Shown here: piece after piece, positions 45,077-53,600 of the stretch
Numbering within the stretch: position 1 is the stretch's first letter
Layout: each line of letters starts with the position of its first letter
NCBI RefSeq assembly: GCF_003129565.1
Contig: NZ_QETF01000005.1
Span: 62,001 to 126,000 of the forward strand
Reading direction: 5' to 3'
Length of the DNA: 64,000 bases
Source: Salibaculum griseiflavum
GTDB taxonomy: Bacteria; Pseudomonadota; Alphaproteobacteria; Rhodobacterales; Rhodobacteraceae
Translations under genes and position numbers: made by a program
Notes under the pieces: model-generated
Databases searched by the model: none
Seen by the model: the letters and a program-made list of their open reading frames with translations, nothing else
Told to the model about the DNA's origin: nothing

Positions 45077-45792
45077 CGACTTGGTTGTTTCGCGACGACC
45101 CCTATATGCGGACCGCCCCCGCGCGGGTCACCGCCCTGACCGACGAGGGCGGGATCGTGCTTGACCGGACCATTTTTTATCCGACAGGCGGCGGCCAGCC
45201 GGGCGATAGCGGCCAACTGCGCTGGAACGGCGGCGAGATCGAGATCGCCACGACCGTCAAGGGCGATGAGGACGACTTGGTGCTGGTGCCCGCGGAGCCG
45301 TCCCCGCTGCCGCCCGTGGGTGCGCGGCTCGACCAAGCCCTGGACTGGGACAGGCGCCACCGGCACATGCGCGTTCATACCGCGCTGCACCTGTTATCCG
45401 TGGTGATCCCGCTTCCCGTGACAGGCGGCGCCATCACCGCCGAAAAGGGGCGCCTGGATTTCGACATGCCAGAGGCACCCGAGGACCGCGACGCCTTGGA
45501 AACGACGCTGAACGAGCTGATCGCCTGTGATTTCGATGTCTCCGAGGAATGGATCACCGAGGCCGAGCTGGATGCCCAGCCTGGTCTGGTCAAGACGATG
45601 TCGGTCGCGCCGCCGCGCGGGGCCGGCAAGATCCGCCTTGTCCGTATCGGCACGGGCGAAAACACCGCCGATCTGCAACCCTGCGGCGGCACCCATGTGG
45701 CCCATACCGCCCAGATCGGCCGCGTCCGGCTCGGTAAGATCGAGAAGAAGGGCAAGCAAAACCGCCGCGTGCATCTGCACCTTGAGGGCTGA
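45073..45792 (+). CDS. alanyl-tRNA editing protein AlaX
   Basis: Predicted 239 residues. The zinc site is formed by HxxxH in RVHTALHLL and by CGGTHV. FYPTGGGQPGD is the canonical AlaX/AlaRS-editing motif. It deacylates Ser- or Gly-tRNA-Ala. It ends the trgA-trgB-cysK-mscS-alaX run and lies just upstream of tRNA-Ser. Confidence 0.93.
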   Translation: MTTWLFRDDPYMRTAPARVTALTDEGGIVLDRTIFYPTGGGQPGDSGQLRWNGGEIEIATTVKGDEDDLVLVPAEPSPLPPVGARLDQALDWDRRHRHMRVHTALHLLSVVIPLPVTGGAITAEKGRLDFDMPEAPEDRDALETTLNELIACDFDVSEEWITEAELDAQPGLVKTMSVAPPRGAGKIRLVRIGTGENTADLQPCGGTHVAHTAQIGRVRLGKIEKKGKQNRRVHLHLEG

Positions 45793-45876
45793 GACCCGGC
45801 GCCGGGGCGCGCCCGTTTCGATTAGTTTCCGATAGCCCCTTGCACTCCTGTCGTGTTTTTGAGTATCCCCGCCAGC

Positions 45877-45966
45877 GGAGCGGTGGCCGAGTGGTCGAAG
45901 GCGCACGCCTGGAAAGTGTGTAGGCGGGAAACCGTCTCGAGGGTTCGAATCCCTTCCGCTCCGCCA
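45877..45966 (+). tRNA. tRNA-Ser (GGA), CCA encoded
   Basis: Ninety bases. The acceptor stem GGAGCGG / CCGCTCC is perfect and is followed by G and encoded CCA. The anticodon stem CACGC / GTGTG encloses CTGGAAA, giving anticodon GGA at 45911-45913. A long variable arm (class II) and GGTTCGAATCC T loop are present. It marks the left border of an integrated element. Confidence 0.97.
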
Positions 45967-46009
45967 TTAAACATTGAAAATAAAAGAGAAATCAGCCTTA
46001 GATTGGCTG

Positions 46010-46031
46010 GTTACCAAAACAGTTCCCTAAA
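46010..46031 (+). repeat. left attachment-site candidate
   Basis: GTTACCAAAAC-A-GTTCCCTAAA. It repeats directly at 56528-56550 with one substitution and one extra C. It lies 43 bases after the tRNA-Ser CCA, beyond a stem-loop (AATCAGCC / GGCTGGTT) that probably ends the tRNA transcript. Confidence 0.75.
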
Positions 46032-46859
46032 GGGTGGTGTGCTGTGAAAGGTCTTGGGCCACGTCCACCTTGGCTGGGGGTGATTTATAGGACCTTTTCG
46101 GTCTGCCAAGTACGCTGCCGAGTCGGTTCGGGGGTTACTTGAGCCTTCCATCCCTGAGCCACGGATCGTGGGCGGCCCCCCATCCCCCCTAAAAGCCCCC
46201 CCCTGCGCCATGAGCGCGCCCCTTGTTTGATAGAAGCCCGGAAAAAATCGTTGGTAGTTTCATTCGGGCGACGAAGGCCAAGGTCCACGGGCCAACAGGC
46301 AAACGCCGGCGACCTATAAGCGCGGACCTTGGGTCTTGGTTGGGGGCAAGCCTCGAGTGCCAAGAGCCACGCTGCAGGGGGCAAGCACCATGATCCGAGC
46401 CGCGACGCGCTCTGTGCACCGGTCGCGGTCCTTCCTTCGAGAATCCAGCGCCTGCACCCGAGGGTCGTGACGCACGTAGTGGCCTACTTAGATCTGGGTC
46501 CATTCGGGTTACTTGATGAGTCACTCTTACGGCGATACTTCGTACTTCAGCGCTATCGCGGTCCCCGTGACGTTGAAACTGCCCGAGGGTGAATTTCCGA
46601 GGCAGGTCGAGTTGGTCTGTCACGCTGAGAATCGGCGCTGCCGGGCCAAGATAGTTCGGGTTCATGGGTCGATCCGCCCTATTCTCGCAGCCTGCGCGAC
46701 TGCAGGGGCAGGATCGGGGGGGGGGGAGGCGAAAAAGTTGTGTGCAGAGGGCAAAATCTGGCGACATTATATCTGAGGCAGGTCACTTGGTGACTGTCAG
46801 TTGACTCAGGTCCTTTTGCCTTGGTAACAAAAAAATACAATAGGACTTGGGGTTCAAGG
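46032..46859. other. long non-coding left part of the element
   Basis: About 830 bases without a credible gene. Frames on both strands reach 190 codons but are Arg/Pro-rich, begin without ribosome-binding sites and match nothing I know. CCAAGG/CCTTGG words cluster at 46048-46080 and 46270-46375. A run of 11 G lies at 46716-46726, about 130 bases before the secreted repeat protein. Confidence 0.5.
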
Positions 46860-47222
46860 ATGTATGTTTTTTCAACATTAGCAGTCGCGACGTTTTCTTT
46901 TGCTATCGGCTTCGCCACTATTGTCGGCGCGCAGTCCTTGCGTTGTAGCACTGACATGTTTGGAAACACATACTGTAGTGACGGGACGACTTACAGCACT
47001 GACAGTTTCGGAAACACGTACGACAACCGTGGGAACAGCTGGAGCACTGACAGCTTTGGTAACACTTATGGCAGTGATGGAACGACCTATAGTACCGATA
47101 GCTTTGGGAACACGTACGACAATCGGGGAAACAGCTGGAGCACGGACAGCTTTGGCAACACTTATGGCAGTGATGGTACGGTCTGTTCGGAAGGCCTATT
47201 TGGCAACATAAGCTGCTACTGA
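46860..47222 (+). CDS. secreted protein with 16-residue tandem repeats
   Basis: Predicted 120 residues. A signal peptide (residues 1-24, ending VGAQS) precedes five 16-residue units built on STDSFGNTY. Units alternate between STDSFGNTYGSDGTTY and STDSFGNTYDNRGNSW, followed by a partial unit. Four cysteines (29, 38, 109, 119) lie only in the first and last units, as if to close the repeat array by disulfides. The spacing of Asn, Asp and Gly suggests a beta-structured surface or calcium-binding repeat; no function is known. ATG 46860 puts the signal at the N-terminus. Confidence 0.7.
   Translation: MYVFSTLAVATFSFAIGFATIVGAQSLRCSTDMFGNTYCSDGTTYSTDSFGNTYDNRGNSWSTDSFGNTYGSDGTTYSTDSFGNTYDNRGNSWSTDSFGNTYGSDGTVCSEGLFGNISCY
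46947..47219 (+). repeat. 48/96-bp tandem repeat inside the secreted protein gene
   Basis: The coding repeat has a 48-bp unit and a stronger 96-bp super-unit, since alternate 16-residue blocks are most alike. This suggests duplication of a two-block unit and possible copy-number change. Confidence 0.8.
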
Positions 47223-47597
47223 CTAATCAGATTTGCCATGAGGATGAAAAGCGGTGTAAGCGACGCGCTTAATGCGAGCCGCAATGCTTGATTTAGCGCA
47301 CGGGAGTTCAGTAGCAGGCGCCCTCACCCTCTGATTACACATGATGGCGCACCTTATTGGCCGAGGGCCCAGATCCAAGGCGCACGATACCCGTTCTGCG
47401 GTGCGTGGGGCCCTGCGCGTTCGAAGGCGGGCTTTGGTGCTTGGGTCTTGGTACGTGGACCTTGGACCTAGGAGCTTTTCTGGATTGCCCTATAGCGCCT
47501 TTCCGGCACACGGGCGGCCAGTGAGGCCGGCGCACGTTTCTCATCAGTGTTGAGCAACAGCAGCACTCCCTTGGACCGGTCTGCCGTAACTGGCGTG
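47223..47597. other. non-coding stretch with CCAAGG/CCTTGG words
   Basis: No supported gene in 375 bases. CTTGG-type words concentrate at 47358-47380 and 47436-47475 (for example CTTGGGTCTTGGTACGTGG). The same words recur in other gaps of this element. Confidence 0.5.
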
Positions 47598-48152
47598 TCA
47601 ACGCGCTGCGGTGCGTAGGCTCTGCCAAAACAAAAAGATCTTCACCACTGCATCCGGGACCCGGGCCGCGGCATCGTCAAGCGCCGCGTCGAGGTCCTCT
47701 TGCGGGATGCCGAGGACCGAGTTCCCGTTCTCGTCCAAGATATGGGTCATGATCGGCTGTAAGAGATGGCCGCTCGTGCCGCTCTCCGTCAGGCGCAACC
47801 AGTCCTTTGGCCGAAGTGCGACGGCTTGCATGAACCCCTCGCACCAGTCCATGGCGATCAGGTGGCCTTCTGGCGCCTGCCAGAAAACTGGCTCCACCAC
47901 AGGGGCCTCTCGTTGCAGATTTGATAGGATCTGTGCAGACCGCGTCTCAATAGCCTCCACGACCCAGCCGGCGAGAGTCGTGGCATCGGTGCCAAATGCA
48001 ACGCCGAGCCATTCATCGCTTGGCACCCGGCTTGGGCCACAGGCGAGCCCGTGCAAAAAGCCATCCATATCCGATAGCATCATGCACTCGTCTGGACTGC
48101 TGTCGGACATCAGATATGCGTCCAGCGCCTCGTAGTCGATAAGGTCAGTCAT
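47598..48152 (-). CDS. UPF0149 (YecA/YgfB-like) family protein
   Basis: Predicted 184 residues. MTDLIDYEALDAYLMSD and DMDGFLHGLACGPSRVPSDEWLG are typical of the UPF0149 family, as is IAMDWCEGFMQAVALR. The ending lacks the SEC-C zinc motif often found in longer YecA proteins. Function not established. ATG 48152 is chosen because the family N-terminus begins there. Accessory copy inside the element. Confidence 0.82.
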   Translation of the reverse strand: MTDLIDYEALDAYLMSDSSPDECMMLSDMDGFLHGLACGPSRVPSDEWLGVAFGTDATTLAGWVVEAIETRSAQILSNLQREAPVVEPVFWQAPEGHLIAMDWCEGFMQAVALRPKDWLRLTESGTSGHLLQPIMTHILDENGNSVLGIPQEDLDAALDDAAARVPDAVVKIFLFWQSLRTAAR

Positions 48153-48340
48153 GTCGCACCTTGTCTGGCCAAGCGTTTGCGCTGAGGTTTTTAGCGACAT
48201 ACGGCAGCAAATGCAGCAGATGATCTGAGTCATTCCAGCAACAAATCGCGGTTTTTCCGCGCATCGATCGGGCGTTCTGCTTCTCTGTTGGTGTCCAGCT
48301 TCTATGCCTTTTGCTCGTGACTAAGGTTCACACGCTCCAA

Positions 48341-48390
48341 CTGCCCCCTAATCAGCACGCCTCGCGTTTGTCTGGTTAGGGGGCTGTTTT
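48341..48390 (+). terminator. terminator-like stem-loop (first of two)
   Basis: GCCCCCTAATCAG pairs with CTGGTTAGGGGGC around a 16-base loop, followed by TGTTTT. No plus-strand gene lies upstream, so it may end a short RNA. Confidence 0.65.
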
Positions 48391-48488
48391 CATTATGCTG
48401 CGCATATCAGGCGACGGTGAGGCTTGACCGGGCGTCACTGGAGTTTACCGTCTAATCGTTCAGGTATCTTTGAACACTTCCTTCAACT

Positions 48489-48527
48489 GGCCCCTGTCGC
48501 TACCTGTAAGGCGATAGGGGCTTTTTT
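48489..48527 (+). terminator. strong rho-independent terminator (second of two)
   Basis: GGCCCCTGTCGC pairs with GCGATAGGGGC and is followed by TTTTTT. Between this and the previous terminator lie about 100 bases with no frame longer than ten codons, consistent with a small RNA. Confidence 0.8.
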
Positions 48528-48607
48528 CGGGGTGAAGTCAATCAGGGTATCCTGACCGTATAGCGATAAACGTCCTACCATTTGCGCTCGAGGCTTTTCT
48601 CGGTTCC

Positions 48608-49402
48608 CTATTCCCACCAAAGCTTTGCCCGTACATAGCCGCTCTCAGGCAACGACTCGTCATCGTACCCCGACTGCAGGTCGACACGTGACCGGGCCTG
48701 CCGCACATTAGAGTACAAGACCACTTGCGTCGGAACTTCGGCCTCTCCGCTGTGGTTTAGGTACCGACTTAAGAAAGACCGATATATACCATATTTGAAA
48801 TATGGATCTGCTTCTGCGGTGGTGCCGATAAAGACCCACTCTAGGTCACCATTTACATAGACCCGAAAAGTACCTTCCGCTCCCCATTCAGCATAGACCT
48901 CAATTGTGGTCCAACGTCCCACCATCTCTTCATGAGTGATCAGTTGGTGTGTGTTCGTGCTACGACCAAAATTTCGATCAATGGTCAGACCGCCCGAATG
49001 GTTTTGAAACATGAATGCCGGCTGTGCGCCGACTTGATGGAACTGCCCGAGGGCAGTCTTGGTAGGATAAACTATCGGATAGTCCGCGGGAATGAAGATG
49101 GACCAGCCATACCACCAGCTAGAGCCCAAACGGTCCTTTTTTGCCGAGAGTTCTGAACGTTCTCGATCATTTTCGCAATCCGACCACCCCGGCGTTTCAC
49201 TACAGTCTCCCGGACGCACTTCGAAACGTTCAACCATCGACGTGGGAGCTGAGCCTGTAGGGTCAGGGATGATCGCGTAACCATGTGGCGTGCTGTTTAG
49301 GCTGCGAGACATTGGAGAAAAAACGCCCTTGTCAAGCTCCTGACCGCAGCTTGGTAAGCTCATTGCGATGAGCAGCCAAAATGCGAGTACAATCTTCTGC
49401 AT
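48608..49402 (-). CDS. polysaccharide lyase-like lipoprotein
   Basis: Predicted 264 residues. A lipoprotein signal ends SLPSCGQ (Cys about 19). ERFEVRPGDC, NDRERSEL, WWYGWSIFIPADYP, GQFHQVG and GRWTTIEVYAEWG resemble the heparin-lyase I type (beta jelly-roll) polysaccharide lyases. It may cleave an acidic polysaccharide at the cell surface. ATG 49402 follows GGGGGG. Carried as cargo by the element. Confidence 0.75.
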   Translation of the reverse strand: MQKIVLAFWLLIAMSLPSCGQELDKGVFSPMSRSLNSTPHGYAIIPDPTGSAPTSMVERFEVRPGDCSETPGWSDCENDRERSELSAKKDRLGSSWWYGWSIFIPADYPIVYPTKTALGQFHQVGAQPAFMFQNHSGGLTIDRNFGRSTNTHQLITHEEMVGRWTTIEVYAEWGAEGTFRVYVNGDLEWVFIGTTAEADPYFKYGIYRSFLSRYLNHSGEAEVPTQVVLYSNVRQARSRVDLQSGYDDESLPESGYVRAKLWWE

Positions 49403-49890
49403 CAGAATTCCCCCCCAGCTGATAGACGTAACCAGATTGGGCCTCGTCTCGCAGTGAGGGAGCCTAAACTTCACCATCCTACAGTCAACTATTTGGTCTG
49501 AACCGTGTCTGAAGTCGCTCTGATTTTCGGCAATACCCGGCCGCCAAGATCCAAGGGCCAAGGGGCGCGCACTTCCTTGCAGGGGCATGGTGCTCGCGTT
49601 ACTTGGCCCTCGGTTGGCGTCCAGATGGCTTCGGACGTCCGTAGGTGTAACTTGGTTCTCAGCGTGAGGTGCCTAGCCCGCGGTCCTTGGGCCTTTGTCC
49701 GGGGCCCGGCGACGACGTCTTGGCGCTTGCTACTGCGGAGCTTGAGCCTTGGAACGTGGCTCACGGTCCTCGGCCCGAGGGCCGGGGAAAATGGACCACG
49801 ACATATGGGGCTGATCCTCACGATGTCTTGACTATGGTTTGCGTTGGGCTGGTGAACTGCCCAGCTTGATGCGGTGAAAGGAGGCCCAAA
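49403..49890. other. non-coding stretch with CCAAGG/CCTTGG words
   Basis: About 490 bases. Two overlapping frames on opposite strands exceed 100 codons, but both translate to GPRTKAQGPR-like low-complexity text that comes from the repeated DNA words. Word clusters: 49545-49575, 49679-49800. No supported gene. Confidence 0.5.
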
Positions 49891-50151
49891 ATGGATCGCC
49901 TTGAGCTCGTATTGTTGTTTTGCGTTTTTTCCCCGACGCTTTCTGGTGTGTGCGCCATCGCGGTGATGTGGCTGGGCTATTACTCGTGGCCAGCTATCCT
50001 AGGCTCGAGTCTGGTCGGCCTGCTATTCGCTTGGCCAGTATCCCGCTACTTCTCGCGCAGCATCGAGCGCAAGCAGTCCCGTGACAAGCTGATATCCGAC
50101 CTCGCTCGTGAGAACGACAGCAGCGCCGATGATCCAAGCTGCGAAGAGTGA
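49891..50151 (+). CDS. small two-helix membrane protein
   Basis: Predicted 86 residues. AAAGGAGG seven bases upstream of ATG 49891 is an ideal ribosome-binding site, which argues for a real gene. Residues 6-28 and 33-50 are hydrophobic; the tail is charged (RSIERKQSRDKLISDLARENDS). No family recognised. Confidence 0.65.
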   Translation: MDRLELVLLFCVFSPTLSGVCAIAVMWLGYYSWPAILGSSLVGLLFAWPVSRYFSRSIERKQSRDKLISDLARENDSSADDPSCEE

Positions 50152-50304
50152 CGATCGTAATCCATGAAGCGCGCTGGACGGGGGCCCCCCTGTGGTTTAG
50201 TCCTTGGGCCTCGGGTCTCGGACCTTGGAACCCGCACCCTGTCGCTGCTGCAGTAAATGTGATACTATAACACCTCAAAGACGGCATTACACTGAGGCTC
50301 ACCC

Positions 50305-50661
50305 ATGTTCACCAAAGGCACCCAGATCGGCAAGGCTACGCGCTTCGGCCCGGACTGGCCCGGGCAGCGCTGTGGGGCCAGAACTCGGAAAGGCACGCCA
50401 TGCCAGAAGCCAGCTCTGCGCGGCAAAGCCCGCTGCCGTCTTCACGGCGGCAAGAGCACAGGTCCACGGACCGAGGAAGGCAGAGCACGGATCGCGGCCG
50501 CCCACACCACGCATGGGCGGCTGACGAAGGAGAAGCGGGCTGAGGCCAAGCGTCGGGCACAGGTCGGGCGGCAGATCCGCGCAGAGCTCAAGGACATCGC
50601 AGCGCGGGCCGTGGCCCATGGGTGGCTCGATCCGGACTGGAAGGACCAGTTCAAGGGCTGA
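50305..50661 (+). CDS. HGGxSTG domain protein
   Basis: Predicted 118 residues, very basic. RCGARTRKGTPCQKPAL with paired cysteines precedes CRLHGGKSTGPRTEEGR, the HGGxSTG motif common in phages and islands. It suggests a small nucleic-acid-binding zinc protein. The stop abuts that of the convergent primase (TGATCA). Confidence 0.8.
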   Translation: MFTKGTQIGKATRFGPDWPGQRCGARTRKGTPCQKPALRGKARCRLHGGKSTGPRTEEGRARIAAAHTTHGRLTKEKRAEAKRRAQVGRQIRAELKDIAARAVAHGWLDPDWKDQFKG

Positions 50662-53600
50662 TCAGCCGCACTCGATCTCTACCTGCTCGGCCAGATCGCC
50701 GAGCAACGCGCGCAGGGCGTCTTGGGGCGTCTGGTCGGGGGCGGTGCGCACGTAGAGCTGGGCGTAGTAGCGTGCGCCTTGGACCTTGGCTCTGACGGGT
50801 CGGAAGTCGTGGATCGGGAATGGCGTGTAGAGGATGTCCACCGTCGGGGCCCGGTTGACAAATTGTTTGTCTGTCCGGTCGACGAAACGCTGAAGCTCGG
50901 GGTTGTCGGCCAGCTGGTCTTTGCGCCATTTGGCGGCGCGGTCGGGACTCTCAAAGGCGGGATTTCCTATTAGTAATCTATATAGGGATTCCCGCCTTTG
51001 AGCCTTCTGAAGGGCGGCCCGAAGCATAACCCCCACGATAGCAGTGCCCGCGCCATCCGCCACCCAAGCGTCTGACGTAAGCAGTAGCGTGGGCCAGCTA
51101 AGCGCCGCCTGCGCCTCCTCGAGAGTGTACGTGGCGTCGACGGGATAGTGTGTTGGAACGTTTGTAAATAGATGTTCGATGATGGGGTTCTCTACGGTCC
51201 GGCGTGTATTGCGCCCCCGCCCTCGCGCCTGCTCAAGCTGGTCCTCGGTAACCGAAGCCCGCGCTGCGTTGGCAGCAGGGTCTTCATGGGTGTCGGTTTC
51301 GACTGGCCAGCCTGTGCCCGGTTTACGGCCTGCAATGTATCCTTTTGCTTTTGGGAAGTGTTTTGCCCCTGTCGGTAGGATGTCCTGATCGAGCAAAACC
51401 GCAGCCGTACGCTCTGCGGCACTGGGGGGTATCGCGAGACGCCCGCAGACGATAAGCCCGTTACAATCCTCAAAGCGGTTCACGCCCTTTACCGCCCCGA
51501 GGTGGCCTGTCTCGAGTTGATCCTCTGGGTCGATGCCGGTCTCTATCTTTGCCATTAGGTCTTTGGTGGAAATCAGTCCCGTCTTCCCACAGCTGCGCTC
51601 CACCACCGACGCGAGCAACAAAGCCCGCGCCGGCCATGTTGGGTTTTCGCGGAGTGCTGTCATGGAAACCGCGCTGTCGCGCAGCTGACACCGCCGGACC
51701 CCCTCACCGTCGCGTGCCCGCACATCACAGACCTGCCGTAGGTTTGGGAATACACCTGCCAGCAGCTCTTTCTGCGCGGTGGCGTCAAACAGAAGTTTGG
51801 GGACGTCCGCGAGTGCTGAGTGGATGTCTTTACGCGATTGCACTGACACGTGAACATCTCCCGAGCTCTGCCGGTGGAACTCGACGTGTCGACAATGGCT
51901 CCATTGGCCGTGAATCGCGTTTTCGAAGGCTTTAAGGATGTGGGATAGGTGCAGGCATGACGCCCGCAATGCGAGCTGTTCTGCATAGGCCATTCGTATG
52001 TCCGACGCATCAAGCTGGCGCAGCTCTGCGGGTTTGGGAACATCAGGTATCAACTCCCAAATCGCGGCCAGCACCTGCCTCAGGTTATCCCCAAAATTGG
52101 CCAAGAACCCAGAATCGGGGAAAAGCAGGTCACAGTCAGCGATCAGATGGCCGAGCTGATCTATGAATTCGAGAACCACGGTTTTTTCGGGGGAGGCTGG
52201 GAGATTGGCGAAATTGGATCGGGTTGCGGAAAGGAGGAGCGCTTCCCGCCCCTCGGCGCCCTCGATCCAAGCGGATGGATCCGTCTCATCGATTATGGCA
52301 AGATCAAAATCGCGATCACTGTATGGCTCGCTGTGTATCTCGGCGTCTGGCCCCCCGTCGAGCAATTCAAGCTGCGTCCACACTTGAGGGGGTAGTTCCG
52401 CGGGCCGCCAGCCCGTCGCCTTCTTACAACCTTTAGGCAAAGCGCGCTGGAGTGCTTGCGTGCCCGCCATGATGACAACACTTTTGTTGCGAAGGGTTTG
52501 CTGCCGATAGCCACAAGTTATGTGGCTTGCTCCATCGGGGTGGTATGGACAAAACCCCGCCTTTTTTGATCCGCAAATCGCTGATATGTCAGCGCCAAGG
52601 CCCCGCGCTGCTTTCACCGCGTCAGATCTAAGACACATTTTCTGGGCTCGTTGATTTGGGTCGGGTTGGTCAATTCCCCGCCATACCCCGGCGATGTCGC
52701 CATAGAGATTTGAAAGACTCGTACAGCGCTCTTCTGCAAGCTCTATCGTCGGGACGACGATCAAATCGCGCTTCCCTTGCGCGAGTGTGAGAGGTACATT
52801 TTCGTCGATTACGGAGGATTTGTCTACTCCCACGCTGGCGCTGAAAAGCAATTCTGGCGCACCTTGCCCCTCTTTCCCTCGGCTTTTTCGTTGCGCCGGA
52901 AGGATTTCTTCTCGTATAGCGTGCTGAACATGCGCGCTCAACGACCGTTGCGCATCGTCGGCTGTTTGCGGTGCTACACCCTGTGCCTCGTCGCCGCCGT
53001 CTGTCCAGCGCAGCCCCCAAAGCCGGCGATATCGCTCGAAGTTGAAGAACGTTTTGTCACCATGCGCGAACGAGATGATGCGAGGTACTGGGGAATAGTC
53101 ATCTGCGGGATGAAAGTAGGCGGTTGACGTGCCGTAGTCGCTGCCTTCAACCGGGCAGGGCAGACCAAGGGAGCCCGGTTTGCGGTCCAACAGGGCCCCG
53201 ACTTGCTCAAACTTGCCCGGAGCAGTCTCTATGGTGTCATCGTCCTCCATAACGCGGTCGCGTGTTTGGACGGTCACGCGTCTGCGGGCTGCTGTTTTGC
53301 TAATTCCCGCTTCTTTGCTGAGCTTTGTCGCCTTCTCGTCTACATATTTTCTCCGCTGGGTCTTGGCTGCATTACCCGTTGCCGCCTCAGCCTCAGCCTG
53401 AAGCTCTGACACGCTATCCGCATTGGCATCTGCGATGTCCCGCAAGGCCGGCCCCGGGTGGAGACGTTTGCCGGGTGGATTGCGGACCAGTGGTTCAAGT
53501 ACAATTGGCTCGGCTTCAAAGATAAGGCGCTCTGGGCTGGCGACGGCTTTATCGATGAGTGTCCGAAGAAGCTGTTTCCCGTCTTTTGCGAGCTTCACAT

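Noticed and set aside
45877-45966. tRNA-Ser 3' end as the attachment core
   Set aside because: The tRNA 3' sequence is not duplicated at the right end; the repeated sequence begins 43 bases downstream.
46189-46767. 192-codon minus-strand frame at the left end of the element
   Set aside because: Arg/Pro-rich, no ribosome-binding site, no family features, and lies in a region of degenerate repeats.
49489-49831. Two opposite frames of over 100 codons in the same interval
   Set aside because: Both are translations of the CCAAGG-type repeats; neither has a good start or known motif.
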